Shown here piece by piece: positions 21,346 to 30,296 of a DNA stretch of 64,000 bases (the first letter of the stretch is position 1; every line of letters begins with the position of its first letter). Below the pieces are notes generated by a model. It made no database searches and had not been told where the DNA came from. It was given only the letters and a program-made list of their open reading frames with translations. The stretch is from positions 1 to 64,000 of the forward strand of contig CAMVPR010000003.1 of the NCBI GenBank assembly GCA_947169385.1. Reading direction: 5' to 3'. Source of the stretch: an uncultured Lachnospiraceae bacterium (GTDB lineage Bacteria; Bacillota; Clostridia; Lachnospirales; Lachnospiraceae). A program made the translations under genes and the position numbers.

Positions 21346-22632
21346 ATGAGATATAGATTATATAAGAGATTTGTAGCGTTTATGCTGGTTCTTTCGGTTG
21401 CATTTTCATTTTCAACGAATTCAATTGCAACTGATGGAGCGCTACTTACACCGGCAGAGACGACAACGGAGTCGCCACTTCTTACTCCTGTAGACAGTGT
21501 AGCGGGAACCGGTACGACAACCGAAGTAACAACAACAGAGGCAACGACGACAGAGGCGGCAACCACCGAGAAACCGGAATATGAGATTATCGATGATGTT
21601 GACAGACCTGAGACAATCGTTAGCTTTGAGGTTCAGAGTTACCTTTATGATGAAGTTACGATAAGATGGTCGGTTAACAGAAGGACTGCTACAGGATATT
21701 ATATTTATCGTAAAGATAACTACAACCCTAAGATGCAGCTTATCGCGTCAGGAACTCCAAGCGGCAACAATTTTGCAACCAAGTACACAGACAAGATGCT
21801 TGTTCCCGGCGTAACTTATTCGTACTTTGTTCAGCCGTATTACAAGCAGAGTGACGGAACCATTAAGAGAAGTGCTATCAGCAAGGAGTGTAAGTACGAG
21901 AGAGAGTTTACCACTCCTAGACTTGACAGCGCAACAAGGTCCAATAAGAAGGTTACATTAAAATGGGTTGAACAATCTAATTGCAACGGTTTCTTGATTT
22001 ACAGAGCTAAGGGCAAGGGCAGTTACAGTAAGGTCAAGAAGGTTGCGGACGGTTCTAAGACTTCAGCGACAGTTACGGGTAATGCATTAAAGAGCACATA
22101 TAAGTATAAGATTCGCGCATATGTTGTGTATGAAGGTCAATACATTTACTCGGATTATTCAGAAGTTCTCATGGTTGATACCAAGAAGAATTCTACAATA
22201 ACCGGTAAGTTTAAGAAGCTTAAGAAGAAATATCCTTCAGGATATTATTGGAATCATATGGGTGTATCTAATTATGATTCAACTACGATTACCAAAACTC
22301 CATGTGATCATGCAAGGTTTGGTTATACCTATTGTAACCTTTACAAATGTCCTACAGGCAAGTGGGGAGTTCAGTGTTATGGATTTGCATGGAAGATGAG
22401 CGACCTTATATACGGCAAGAAGACTAAGTACACCAAGCATAAGAAGTTCTCTAAGGCCAAGGTTGGTGATGTTATAAGGTACAGCGGCCATTCGGTTATA
22501 ATCACAGAGAAGCATGCGAACTACATTGTTGTTGGTGAGTGTAACATCGGTGGTACTTGTATTATCAGATGGGGCAGACAGATTTATAAGTCAGAGCTTT
22601 CGGGTGCAACGTATTTCCATAGGAAGTTGTAA
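21346..22632 (+). CDS. Secreted FN3-like protein with C-terminal CHAP/NlpC-like amidase domain
   Basis: Signal peptide, Thr/Glu-rich linker (TTTEVTTTEATTTEAATTE), FN3-like repeats, then GVQCYGFAWKMSDL ... VGDVIRYSGHSVIITEK (Cys/His pair). Confidence 0.7.
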   Translation: MRYRLYKRFVAFMLVLSVAFSFSTNSIATDGALLTPAETTTESPLLTPVDSVAGTGTTTEVTTTEATTTEAATTEKPEYEIIDDVDRPETIVSFEVQSYLYDEVTIRWSVNRRTATGYYIYRKDNYNPKMQLIASGTPSGNNFATKYTDKMLVPGVTYSYFVQPYYKQSDGTIKRSAISKECKYEREFTTPRLDSATRSNKKVTLKWVEQSNCNGFLIYRAKGKGSYSKVKKVADGSKTSATVTGNALKSTYKYKIRAYVVYEGQYIYSDYSEVLMVDTKKNSTITGKFKKLKKKYPSGYYWNHMGVSNYDSTTITKTPCDHARFGYTYCNLYKCPTGKWGVQCYGFAWKMSDLIYGKKTKYTKHKKFSKAKVGDVIRYSGHSVIITEKHANYIVVGECNIGGTCIIRWGRQIYKSELSGATYFHRKL

Positions 22633-22649
22633 TTTAATATGTTATTAAG

Positions 22650-22675
22650 CAGGGCATTCGCCCTGCTTTTTTGGT
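22650..22675 (+). terminator. Rho-independent terminator
   Basis: AGCAGGGC-ATTC-GCCCTGCTTTTTTGG. Confidence 0.85.
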
Positions 22676-22959
22676 TGTCACAAGCAAAGCTTGTGACAAA
22701 GATTCTTCGCTGCGCTCAGAATGACAGGGAGGATTGGTCAGAATGACAGATATAAATGATTAGAATGACTGTAAGAAAGCTCATAATGACAAACACATGT
22801 CATCCTGAGGAACGAAGTGACGAAGGATCTTTGACCTTCGTTAGAAGGTCAATTTATTAGTATTTATATATGGTAAGGTTATATAAAATATGCTATAATT
22901 ATACTTGTATAATTGCGTTAATTAGACGCATAAATTATCTTATACCAGGAGGTAGGGAC

Positions 22960-24864
22960 ATGGTGCCATTTCTTATTATTTTCCCTTTGGTATTAGCTGT
23001 CCTGCTATACCTTATTAAAGCGCCTAAGGTGCTTAACGTTCTGACTCTTATCGGCGGAACGGTTGTTATAGCAGGTGTTATCTGGCTCACTATTTCATGG
23101 GCTATGGATGGCTTTAACGCACAGCTTTTGTACAAGGATGCTCATCTTGCCGATCACTTTATATTGGCAGGAGAACTTATCTTGATGGTATTTGTAACCG
23201 TCATGTGTTTTATTCACAAAAGAGCTTTACTTAGCTTATTATCTATTATCCCAACGCTTGCAATTGCATATTTTGAGCTGTTTGGACCTAAGACAGCCGA
23301 GGTAGAGAAGATCAATCTTGACCATCTCTCTATTCTTATGTGCGATATCGTAGGAATTATAGGAAGTTTGATAGTTATATATGCCGTAGGATATATGGAT
23401 GGCTACCACAAGCATCACAAGGACGTGCCTGATAAGAGGAATTACTTCTTCTCGGTTATGTTCGTATTCTTAGGCTCAATGATAGGACTTGTAACGTCAG
23501 AGAGTCTTCTTTGGATGGTGTTCTTCTGGGAGATGACAAGCGTCTGCTCATTCTTATTGATTAAGTACACCGGTGAAGAACAGGCTATAATCAATGCGTT
23601 CAGAGCATTGTGGATGAACCTCTTAGGTGGCGCTTTTATGATATTCGGAATTATGTACTTTGGATATAGTGAAGGCTTTGTTGGCATGCATCAAATGATA
23701 TCTGCAGGCACAGTGTACACAACAATCCCTGTAGCTTGCCTTGCATTTGCAGCACTCACTAAGTCAGCACAGTTACCATTTACACCATGGTTACTTGGAG
23801 CGATGATCGCACCTACACCTTCATCGGCGCTTCTACATTCAGCTACTATGGTTAAAGCTGGTGTATATCTTCTTATAAGATTAGCACCGGCAATGAGCGG
23901 TACTTATGTTGGAATTATGGTATCGTTCATTGGTGGATTCACATTCCTTGTGACATCATTTATGGCTATATCTCAGTCGGACGGCAAGAGCGTGCTTGCG
24001 CTTTCAACAGTATCTAACTTGGGACTTATGGTTGCCTGTGCGGGCGTTGGTTCAGCAGATACTGTATGGGCAGCGGTATTCCTTATGATATTCCACGCTA
24101 TTTCCAAGTCTTTGCTCTTCCAGGACGTCGGTTCTACAGAGAACTCACTCCATTCAAGAGACATCGAGAAGATGCACGGACTCTTATATATGCTTCCTAA
24201 GCATGCATCATTTATGTTCATCGGAATTGCCGGAATGTTCCTTGCTCCGTTTGGTATGCTTATCTCTAAATGGGCGGCACTTAAGTCAGCAGCGGACAAC
24301 ACAGATTTACTGCTTATTATCTTCATTTGCTTCGGATCGGCAACAACAGCTCTTTACTGGACCAAATGGATGGGCAAGCTTATCGCACATCCTCACGGCG
24401 AGCCTAAGAAGGTTGAGAACGTTTCTAAGACGAGTGAGATGCTTTCAATGACTATTCACGTCGTAATGATGATTGCGGTATGTGCGTTGTTCCCTATTGT
24501 TTCAGGTGGATATGTCAACCCTATGGTTTCAGAAATGTTTGGTTACAACGGACAGGTTTTGTCAAATGTTGTACTTATGATTTTGGTTTCTATTATTCTG
24601 GTAGTATTTGCAATTCCTATGCTTGCTTACTTTAACAGCAAGTCAATGGATATTACCATTAAGAAAGCATATATGGCCGGTGTAAATGTCGGCGACAACA
24701 GTGCATTCGTTGACGCGTTTGGAGAGGACAAGGAAGCGTATGTGAGCAACTACTATTTCGAGAGTTTCTTAGGTGTTGAGCAGAATATGCGCAAGCTTCA
24801 ATTATTCACAACCCTGTGGCTCATAGTAAGCTTTGCAATAATTATAGGAGGTGAGTTCCTATGA
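22960..24864 (+). CDS. echA: Ech-type hydrogenase membrane subunit EchA (NuoL-like)
   Basis: NADH-quinone oxidoreductase proton-pumping domain (AALTKSAQLPFTPWLLGAMIAPTPSSALLHSATMVKAGVYLL); start revised to ATG 22960 with RBS ggagg. Confidence 0.88.
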   Translation: MVPFLIIFPLVLAVLLYLIKAPKVLNVLTLIGGTVVIAGVIWLTISWAMDGFNAQLLYKDAHLADHFILAGELILMVFVTVMCFIHKRALLSLLSIIPTLAIAYFELFGPKTAEVEKINLDHLSILMCDIVGIIGSLIVIYAVGYMDGYHKHHKDVPDKRNYFFSVMFVFLGSMIGLVTSESLLWMVFFWEMTSVCSFLLIKYTGEEQAIINAFRALWMNLLGGAFMIFGIMYFGYSEGFVGMHQMISAGTVYTTIPVACLAFAALTKSAQLPFTPWLLGAMIAPTPSSALLHSATMVKAGVYLLIRLAPAMSGTYVGIMVSFIGGFTFLVTSFMAISQSDGKSVLALSTVSNLGLMVACAGVGSADTVWAAVFLMIFHAISKSLLFQDVGSTENSLHSRDIEKMHGLLYMLPKHASFMFIGIAGMFLAPFGMLISKWAALKSAADNTDLLLIIFICFGSATTALYWTKWMGKLIAHPHGEPKKVENVSKTSEMLSMTIHVVMMIAVCALFPIVSGGYVNPMVSEMFGYNGQVLSNVVLMILVSIILVVFAIPMLAYFNSKSMDITIKKAYMAGVNVGDNSAFVDAFGEDKEAYVSNYYFESFLGVEQNMRKLQLFTTLWLIVSFAIIIGGEFL

Positions 24865-25724
24865 AGACATCTATAATTTTAGCAATCTGTTACTTTGTGT
24901 TTGCACCGTTGATAGGCGGGTTGTTGGAAGGATTTGATCGCAAGATATCGGCAAGGATGCAGAGAAGAGTAGGACCTCCTGTGCTTCAGCCTTTTTATGA
25001 CGTTATCAAGTTGTTCAACAAGGAGAACCAAGCGGTTTATCGCTCACAGACATGGCTCATGTACACATATTTTGTACTCATGATACTGACAGGAGTTATG
25101 TTCTTCGCGGGATTCGACCTTTTGTTATGCTTCTTTATAATGTCTACATCAGCAACATTTCTTTACTTTGCTGCATGTGTGACCGGTTCACCTTACTCCA
25201 ATATAGGTGCGCATAGAGAGCTTCTACAGATGACAGCTTATGAACCTGCAGTTTTACTTGCTTGTGTTGGTTTCTACCTTGTTAAAGGAAGCTTTGATGT
25301 GGTGACCATTGCCAATGGAAGCTTCAGTGCTATCAAGTACCTTCCTGGCTTCTTTATTGCATTTGTATTTATATTAACGATTAAGATGAGAAAGTCTCCA
25401 TTTGATACAAGTGCTTCTCATCATATGCATCAGGAGCTTGTTAAGGGACTTACCACCGAGTTCTCAGGACCTAATCTCGCATTGTTCCAGGTTTCAGAGT
25501 GGTATGAGAATGTGTTCTTGATGGGTGTTGTGGGACTCTTTATCATTAACAGCAATCCTGTAAGTATTGCGGTTGCTGTGGGCGTATGTCTTCTTACTTA
25601 TTTCCTTGAGATACTTATCGACAACTCCAATGCCCGTATGAAATGGCAGAAGATGTTGAAAGTTACATGGATTGTGACACTTTTGTGCGCAGGTGTTAAC
25701 CTCGCGGTATTGATATTTGTATAA
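24861..25724 (+). CDS. echB: Ech-type hydrogenase membrane subunit EchB (NuoH-like)
   Basis: NuoH-like: LLEGFDRKISARMQRRVGPPVLQPFYDVIKLFNKE. Confidence 0.88.
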   Translation: MKTSIILAICYFVFAPLIGGLLEGFDRKISARMQRRVGPPVLQPFYDVIKLFNKENQAVYRSQTWLMYTYFVLMILTGVMFFAGFDLLLCFFIMSTSATFLYFAACVTGSPYSNIGAHRELLQMTAYEPAVLLACVGFYLVKGSFDVVTIANGSFSAIKYLPGFFIAFVFILTIKMRKSPFDTSASHHMHQELVKGLTTEFSGPNLALFQVSEWYENVFLMGVVGLFIINSNPVSIAVAVGVCLLTYFLEILIDNSNARMKWQKMLKVTWIVTLLCAGVNLAVLIFV

Positions 25725-25760
25725 TTTAAACCATAAGATTCTTCGCTTCGCTCAGAATGA

Positions 25761-25812
25761 CGTAGCGGCGAACATTGTTCGCCATATGTGGAGCACACTG
25801 TGCTCCGCTACG
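25761..25812. repeat. Cloverleaf-like palindromic repeat
   Basis: CGTAGC-[GGCGAACATTGTTCGCC]-ATATGT-[GGAGCACACTGTGCTCC]-GCTACG. Confidence 0.85.
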
Positions 25813-25915
25813 GTTATAATATGTCATCCTGAGGAACGTTGTTCCGTAGTACCACGAGATACGCCCCTGTGGTACCGTATGTCCCTGTGGTATCCAGTGT
25901 TAAGGAGGATATATA

Positions 25916-26569
25916 ATGATTCTGTATCATGGTAATCAAGATAAGAATATGATTCCGCAATATGGAAAAGGTAATGTCCATAATGATTATGGGATAGGCT
26001 TCTATACAACCGTAGATATAGAACTAGCTAAAGAGTGGAGTTATAATAATTACGATCCTCAAAATATTAATATAGACAATCATTGGCTTCATACATATGA
26101 ATTGGATGAGGGTGGTGTTGAAATCTACGATTTAACAGAGTTGGATATTCTATATTGGTTAGCTCAACTCTATAAGTTTAGGTTAATAGATGGACTGACA
26201 GAGCTGCAAGAAGAAAGGAAGAATAGGTTTTTAGATAAATACTATAAGGATTTGACAGATAAGGATGTTATTTTAGGCTGGAGGGCAGATGATTCCTACT
26301 TTAAGTATGCCAGAGATTTTTTGAGCGTGGACATATATAAGGAAACTCTTGAAGAGGCAATTATGTTAGGTAATTTAGGAGAACAATTTTTTATACAATC
26401 TCAGAATGCTTTTGATCGACTTAAGATAAAGGATGAACCTGTTTTTGTAGAGGGATTTTATAAGAATAAGTACTTAAATCGAGACAAAATCGCTCGAAAT
26501 GAGTATGAGATCAAGAGGACCAATAATCAGTATTTGAAGAATAAGACAACTATTCTTGATATAATATAA
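25916..26569 (+). CDS. DUF3990 family protein (ADP-ribosyltransferase-like fold)
   Basis: ILYHGNQDKNMIPQYGKGNVHNDYGIGFYTTVDIELAKEWS, matching the DUF3990 LYHGS...DFGkGFYtT..xQAkxWA pattern. Confidence 0.8.
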   Translation: MILYHGNQDKNMIPQYGKGNVHNDYGIGFYTTVDIELAKEWSYNNYDPQNINIDNHWLHTYELDEGGVEIYDLTELDILYWLAQLYKFRLIDGLTELQEERKNRFLDKYYKDLTDKDVILGWRADDSYFKYARDFLSVDIYKETLEEAIMLGNLGEQFFIQSQNAFDRLKIKDEPVFVEGFYKNKYLNRDKIARNEYEIKRTNNQYLKNKTTILDII

Positions 26570-26580
26570 AGGTGATAACG

Positions 26581-27078
26581 ATGGATAATTACGAAAAATG
26601 GTGGATGAATTTTGATATGAATAACACGGGATGCTTATTCGAGAATTTATCTAGTTACTTTTTTGATAAATATAATGTTTATCCTAATATTGAAGCATTT
26701 ATTGATTATTATTCTAATTCGGAATTGAGAAAACAAATTGATATGCATCATCCCAGATTTTCAGTTTTATCTGGTAAAGAGATTATAGAATTGATAATCA
26801 ATTATGATTTTGATAAAATGATTCCCGATGAGTTTATAAGTACTACTCGTGTTGATGAATATTGTGATTATAAAAAAAATGAACTGTATTGGATAGGATG
26901 GTTTATTACATATTGTAAATATAAAAAGGATACAAGTTTTTCTTATATATATAATTACATAGGGTTTAGTGAACTTAGACGTTTATATATAACATATCAT
27001 GAGATGGATAATAGTGTATGTTATAATAAAATTTTTGCTAATGAATATAGTACCACGAGAACCGTCCCTGTGGTATAA
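26581..27078 (+). CDS. Hypothetical protein paired with DUF3990 (candidate partner/antitoxin)
   Basis: 12 nt downstream of DUF3990 stop, RBS aaggtgataacg; contains ELYWIGWFITYCKYKKDTSFSYIYNYIGFSELRRLYITYHEMD. Confidence 0.6.
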   Translation: MDNYEKWWMNFDMNNTGCLFENLSSYFFDKYNVYPNIEAFIDYYSNSELRKQIDMHHPRFSVLSGKEIIELIINYDFDKMIPDEFISTTRVDEYCDYKKNELYWIGWFITYCKYKKDTSFSYIYNYIGFSELRRLYITYHEMDNSVCYNKIFANEYSTTRTVPVV

Positions 27079-27092
27079 AAGGAGGATATAAT

Positions 27093-27539
27093 ATGGCTAA
27101 TATTACAAGATCACCATGGCTTTTGCACTATGACGGATCAAGCTGTAACGGTTGTGATATCGAGGTTTTGGCTTGTTTAACACCTGTCTATGACGCAGAG
27201 CGATTCGGAATTGTCAATACAGGTGACCCGATGCAAGCTGACATTTTCTTGATTACGGGTGGAGTAAATGAGCAGAATATTCCTGTGGTTAAGCAGCTTT
27301 ATGAGCAGATGCCTGAGCCTAAGGTTGTAGTTGCAGTCGGAGTATGTGCTTGTACCGGCGGTGTATTTAAAGATTGCTATAACATAATAGGTGGAGCGGA
27401 CCAGGCGATACCGGTTGACATCTATGTGCCGGGATGTGCAGCAAGACCGCAGGCTATTATTGACGGTATAGTTAAGGCGATTGGATTGTTCCAGGAACGT
27501 CTAGAGAATAGTGAGAAGGAGAGTGATAAGGTTGGCTGA
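27093..27539 (+). CDS. echC: Ech-type hydrogenase small subunit EchC (NuoB-like)
   Basis: Cys ligands SSCNGCDIEVLA, GVCACTGGVF, VPGCAARPQAIIDGI. Confidence 0.92.
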   Translation: MANITRSPWLLHYDGSSCNGCDIEVLACLTPVYDAERFGIVNTGDPMQADIFLITGGVNEQNIPVVKQLYEQMPEPKVVVAVGVCACTGGVFKDCYNIIGGADQAIPVDIYVPGCAARPQAIIDGIVKAIGLFQERLENSEKESDKVG

Positions 27540-27909
27540 TACTGTAACATTTAAGAATGAGATAGAAGAGATAGCAGTTGATTCATTGGTATCAAGAGCA
27601 GAAGAACTTATTAAGGCCGGCTATCGTTTCTCACAGGCGTGTGCTGCTTATATTGATGATAAGTTTGAGTTAAGTTATTCATTTTCAAATTACGACAATT
27701 ATGATTTGTTGAATCTAAGAGTAGTAATTGATACCGACACGGAAGTTAAGAGCATTACGACTGTTGTTCCTGCTGCGGTATTCTATGAGAATGAGATGCA
27801 TGAATTGTTCGGTGTTAAGATTGTTGATATAGCGCTTGATTATAAGGACAAGTTATATCGAATCAAACAGGAGTGTCCATTAGGACCTTCAGGGAAGGAG
27901 GAAGCTTAG
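27532..27909 (+). CDS. echD: Ech-type hydrogenase subunit EchD (NuoC-like)
   Basis: 30-kDa subunit-like sequence ...VPAAVFYENEMHELFGVKIVDI; start ambiguous (GTG 27523 or TTG 27532). Confidence 0.8.
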   Translation: MADTVTFKNEIEEIAVDSLVSRAEELIKAGYRFSQACAAYIDDKFELSYSFSNYDNYDLLNLRVVIDTDTEVKSITTVVPAAVFYENEMHELFGVKIVDIALDYKDKLYRIKQECPLGPSGKEEA

Positions 27910-27912
27910 GAT

Positions 27913-28995
27913 ATGGTTAAGAGAAGTGTAATACCATTTGGACCACAGCACCCGGTGCTTCCGGAGCCGATACATCTTGACCTTGTTGTTGAGGACGAGA
28001 GGATAGTTGAGGCGATTCCTTCTATTGGATTTGTACATCGTGGACTTGAGAGCCTTATAGAGAAGCGTGACTTTAATCAGATGACCTATGTTGTTGAGAG
28101 AACGTGCGGAATATGTAGCTTTCAGCATGGTATGGGTTATTGTGAGACGGTTGAGAAGATATTTGACGTTGAGATTCCAAGACGTGCTAAGTTCTTAAGA
28201 ACTATCTGGGCAGAGATGAGCAGGATGCATTCTCATCTTTTGTGGGCAGGATTGCTCGCTGATGCATTTGGATATGAGAATTTATTCTATCAGTGCTGGA
28301 GAATCAGAGAGAAGGTTCTTGATCTTCAGGAAATGACATCGGGCGGTCGTGTTATATTCTCTGTCAATAAAGTCGGTGGTGTAATCAAGGATATGGATGC
28401 CGATATGCTTAAGGCAATACTTGAGACAATCAAGGATGTCGAGAAGGAACTTAAGGTTATCAAGAAGACTTTCTTCGATGATTATTCGGTTAAGTCAAGA
28501 CTTAAGGGCGTAGGAATCCTTACTCCGGAACAGATTAACGCTTTAGGTGCTGTAGGACCTATGGCTAGAGCGAGCGGAGTGGAGAACGACATGAGAAGAC
28601 TTGGTTATGCTGCTTACAGCGAGATTGATTTTGAGCCGGTTGTAAGTAACGATTGTGATTGTTATGCAAGATGTTACGTAAGAATCATGGAGATATTCCA
28701 GTCTATCGATATAATCAGACAGGCGATTGCTAAGATTCCTGATGAGAGTGACCTATCTGTACCGATTAAGGGTAATCCTAACGGAGAGGCATTTGTCAGA
28801 CTTGAGCAGCCTAGAGGTGAGGCTTTCTATTATGTTAAGGCGAACGGTAAGCCTAACTTACAGAGGATGAGAGTCAGAACACCGACCTTTGCCAACGTAC
28901 TTGCACTTTGTGAGATGCTAAAGAATACTGAAGTTGCTGATGTGGGACTTTTGGTTGTAACTATTGATCCTTGTATAAGTTGTACCGAGAGATAG
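27913..28995 (+). CDS. echE: Ech-type [NiFe] hydrogenase large subunit EchE
   Basis: L1 motif RTCGICSFQHG and C-terminal DPCISC NiFe ligand motifs. Confidence 0.95.
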   Translation: MVKRSVIPFGPQHPVLPEPIHLDLVVEDERIVEAIPSIGFVHRGLESLIEKRDFNQMTYVVERTCGICSFQHGMGYCETVEKIFDVEIPRRAKFLRTIWAEMSRMHSHLLWAGLLADAFGYENLFYQCWRIREKVLDLQEMTSGGRVIFSVNKVGGVIKDMDADMLKAILETIKDVEKELKVIKKTFFDDYSVKSRLKGVGILTPEQINALGAVGPMARASGVENDMRRLGYAAYSEIDFEPVVSNDCDCYARCYVRIMEIFQSIDIIRQAIAKIPDESDLSVPIKGNPNGEAFVRLEQPRGEAFYYVKANGKPNLQRMRVRTPTFANVLALCEMLKNTEVADVGLLVVTIDPCISCTER

Positions 28996-29005
28996 GAGGT
29001 AGATT

Positions 29006-29464
29006 ATGGGTATTATGAAATATGCGCCTTCTGCGCTTGCTAATATGTTTAAGCCTCCTGTTACAACCTCATATCCTTATGAGCCTGCAGTTTATCCTGA
29101 GAGGTCAAGAGGTCATATTGAGATTGAGATTGATGAGTGTATCGGGTGCGGTCTTTGTGTGAGATGTTGCCCTTCCAATACTCTTTCGGTTGATAAAATC
29201 AAGGGCACCTGGACTATAGACAGGTTCGATTGTATCGCCTGCGGATATTGCGTTGAGAAATGTCCGAAGAAGTGCCTCTATATGAAGCAGGGATATCAGG
29301 AGCCGGGAGCCGACAAGACGCCGGTAACTTATACCAAATCTCCTGAGCAGCTTAAGAAGGATGAGGAACAGCGTAAAGCACTTGCTGCCAAGGCGGCGGC
29401 AGCCAAAGCGGCAGCGGAAGCTAAGAAGAAGGCCGAGGCAGAAGCTAAATCTAAAGAAGAATAA
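29006..29464 (+). CDS. echF: Ech-type hydrogenase 2x[4Fe-4S] ferredoxin subunit EchF
   Basis: CIGCGLCVRCCPSN and CIACGYCVEKCPKK, then an Ala/Lys/Glu-rich tail. Confidence 0.92.
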   Translation: MGIMKYAPSALANMFKPPVTTSYPYEPAVYPERSRGHIEIEIDECIGCGLCVRCCPSNTLSVDKIKGTWTIDRFDCIACGYCVEKCPKKCLYMKQGYQEPGADKTPVTYTKSPEQLKKDEEQRKALAAKAAAAKAAAEAKKKAEAEAKSKEE

Positions 29465-29609
29465 TATCTAAAGCTAAGGCTCCAGTGGGAACAGTTCCTA
29501 GTGGAGCCTTAGCGTTTAACTGATTATTTGGAGCTGTTAAAATTGATATTTAGAAGTTGTGGATAAAGTCAAGCAATACCATCTGGGTAATGTGGGGAGG
29601 AAGGGAAGT

Positions 29610-30218
29610 ATGAAGAGATTTTTGCTTGTTCTTATAATTGTATCTCTCGTTTTGATTTTTAAAGGTTGCAATAATATCCCAGTAAGCCATATGGAGTATT
29701 TTGAAAAAAATACAGGTGATTCGGATGACTCTGTTTCGGTAAGTGATGAAGATGTTGATACTGAAGGAGAAAAAAATGCCGAGGCAGTTTACACAGCAAT
29801 TTCCGATAAAAATGTTGAATTGTTAAAAAGTATTATTTCTCCATATACAGTGGAAAAACATGATATTGACGAAGAGTTTCAGAATTTGTTAAATAGTATC
29901 GACGGAAAGGTAATAGGATATAAGGAGATTAATGAGTTGGGTTGCTCTGGTTATAGTGACGAGCACGGGGACGTCTATAATAGCTACACATATGGAATAT
30001 ATAATATTCGAACTGATAGAGGCAAAGAATATTCAGTTACGGTATCAGGCATTTATAATTATTTTTATCAACCAGAAAAAGTTGGCGTTAACAGTATTTT
30101 TATCTGCAATGCGGATGAATACACATATGAGAAGAAAATTGCTCAAATGGGTAAGGCACTAAGATATGAATCTGATGCTGAAAAAGGCAATGATGGAGAA
30201 GCGAAGATAATGGAGTGA
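29610..30218 (+). CDS. Lipoprotein (DUF5104-like)
   Basis: Lipobox-like MKRFLLVLIIVSLVLIFKGCNN; start revised from 29559. Confidence 0.6.
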   Translation: MKRFLLVLIIVSLVLIFKGCNNIPVSHMEYFEKNTGDSDDSVSVSDEDVDTEGEKNAEAVYTAISDKNVELLKSIISPYTVEKHDIDEEFQNLLNSIDGKVIGYKEINELGCSGYSDEHGDVYNSYTYGIYNIRTDRGKEYSVTVSGIYNYFYQPEKVGVNSIFICNADEYTYEKKIAQMGKALRYESDAEKGNDGEAKIME

Positions 30219-30296
30219 GATAGAAGAATAAGACATTATAATATCAACCGGCGGGGTGAATCTCCGCCGGTTGATTAATATTCAGGTACTATAATA

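Noticed and set aside
22870-22959. N-terminal 30 residues of the echA ORF as predicted by the track
   Set aside because: Strong RBS and ATG at 22960 and homology begin there; the upstream part is promoter-like AT-rich sequence.
28889-28995. Missing C-terminal maturation extension of EchE as an anomaly
   Set aside because: The protein ends shortly after DPCISCTER; several group 4 hydrogenase large subunits lack a cleavable tail, so not abnormal.
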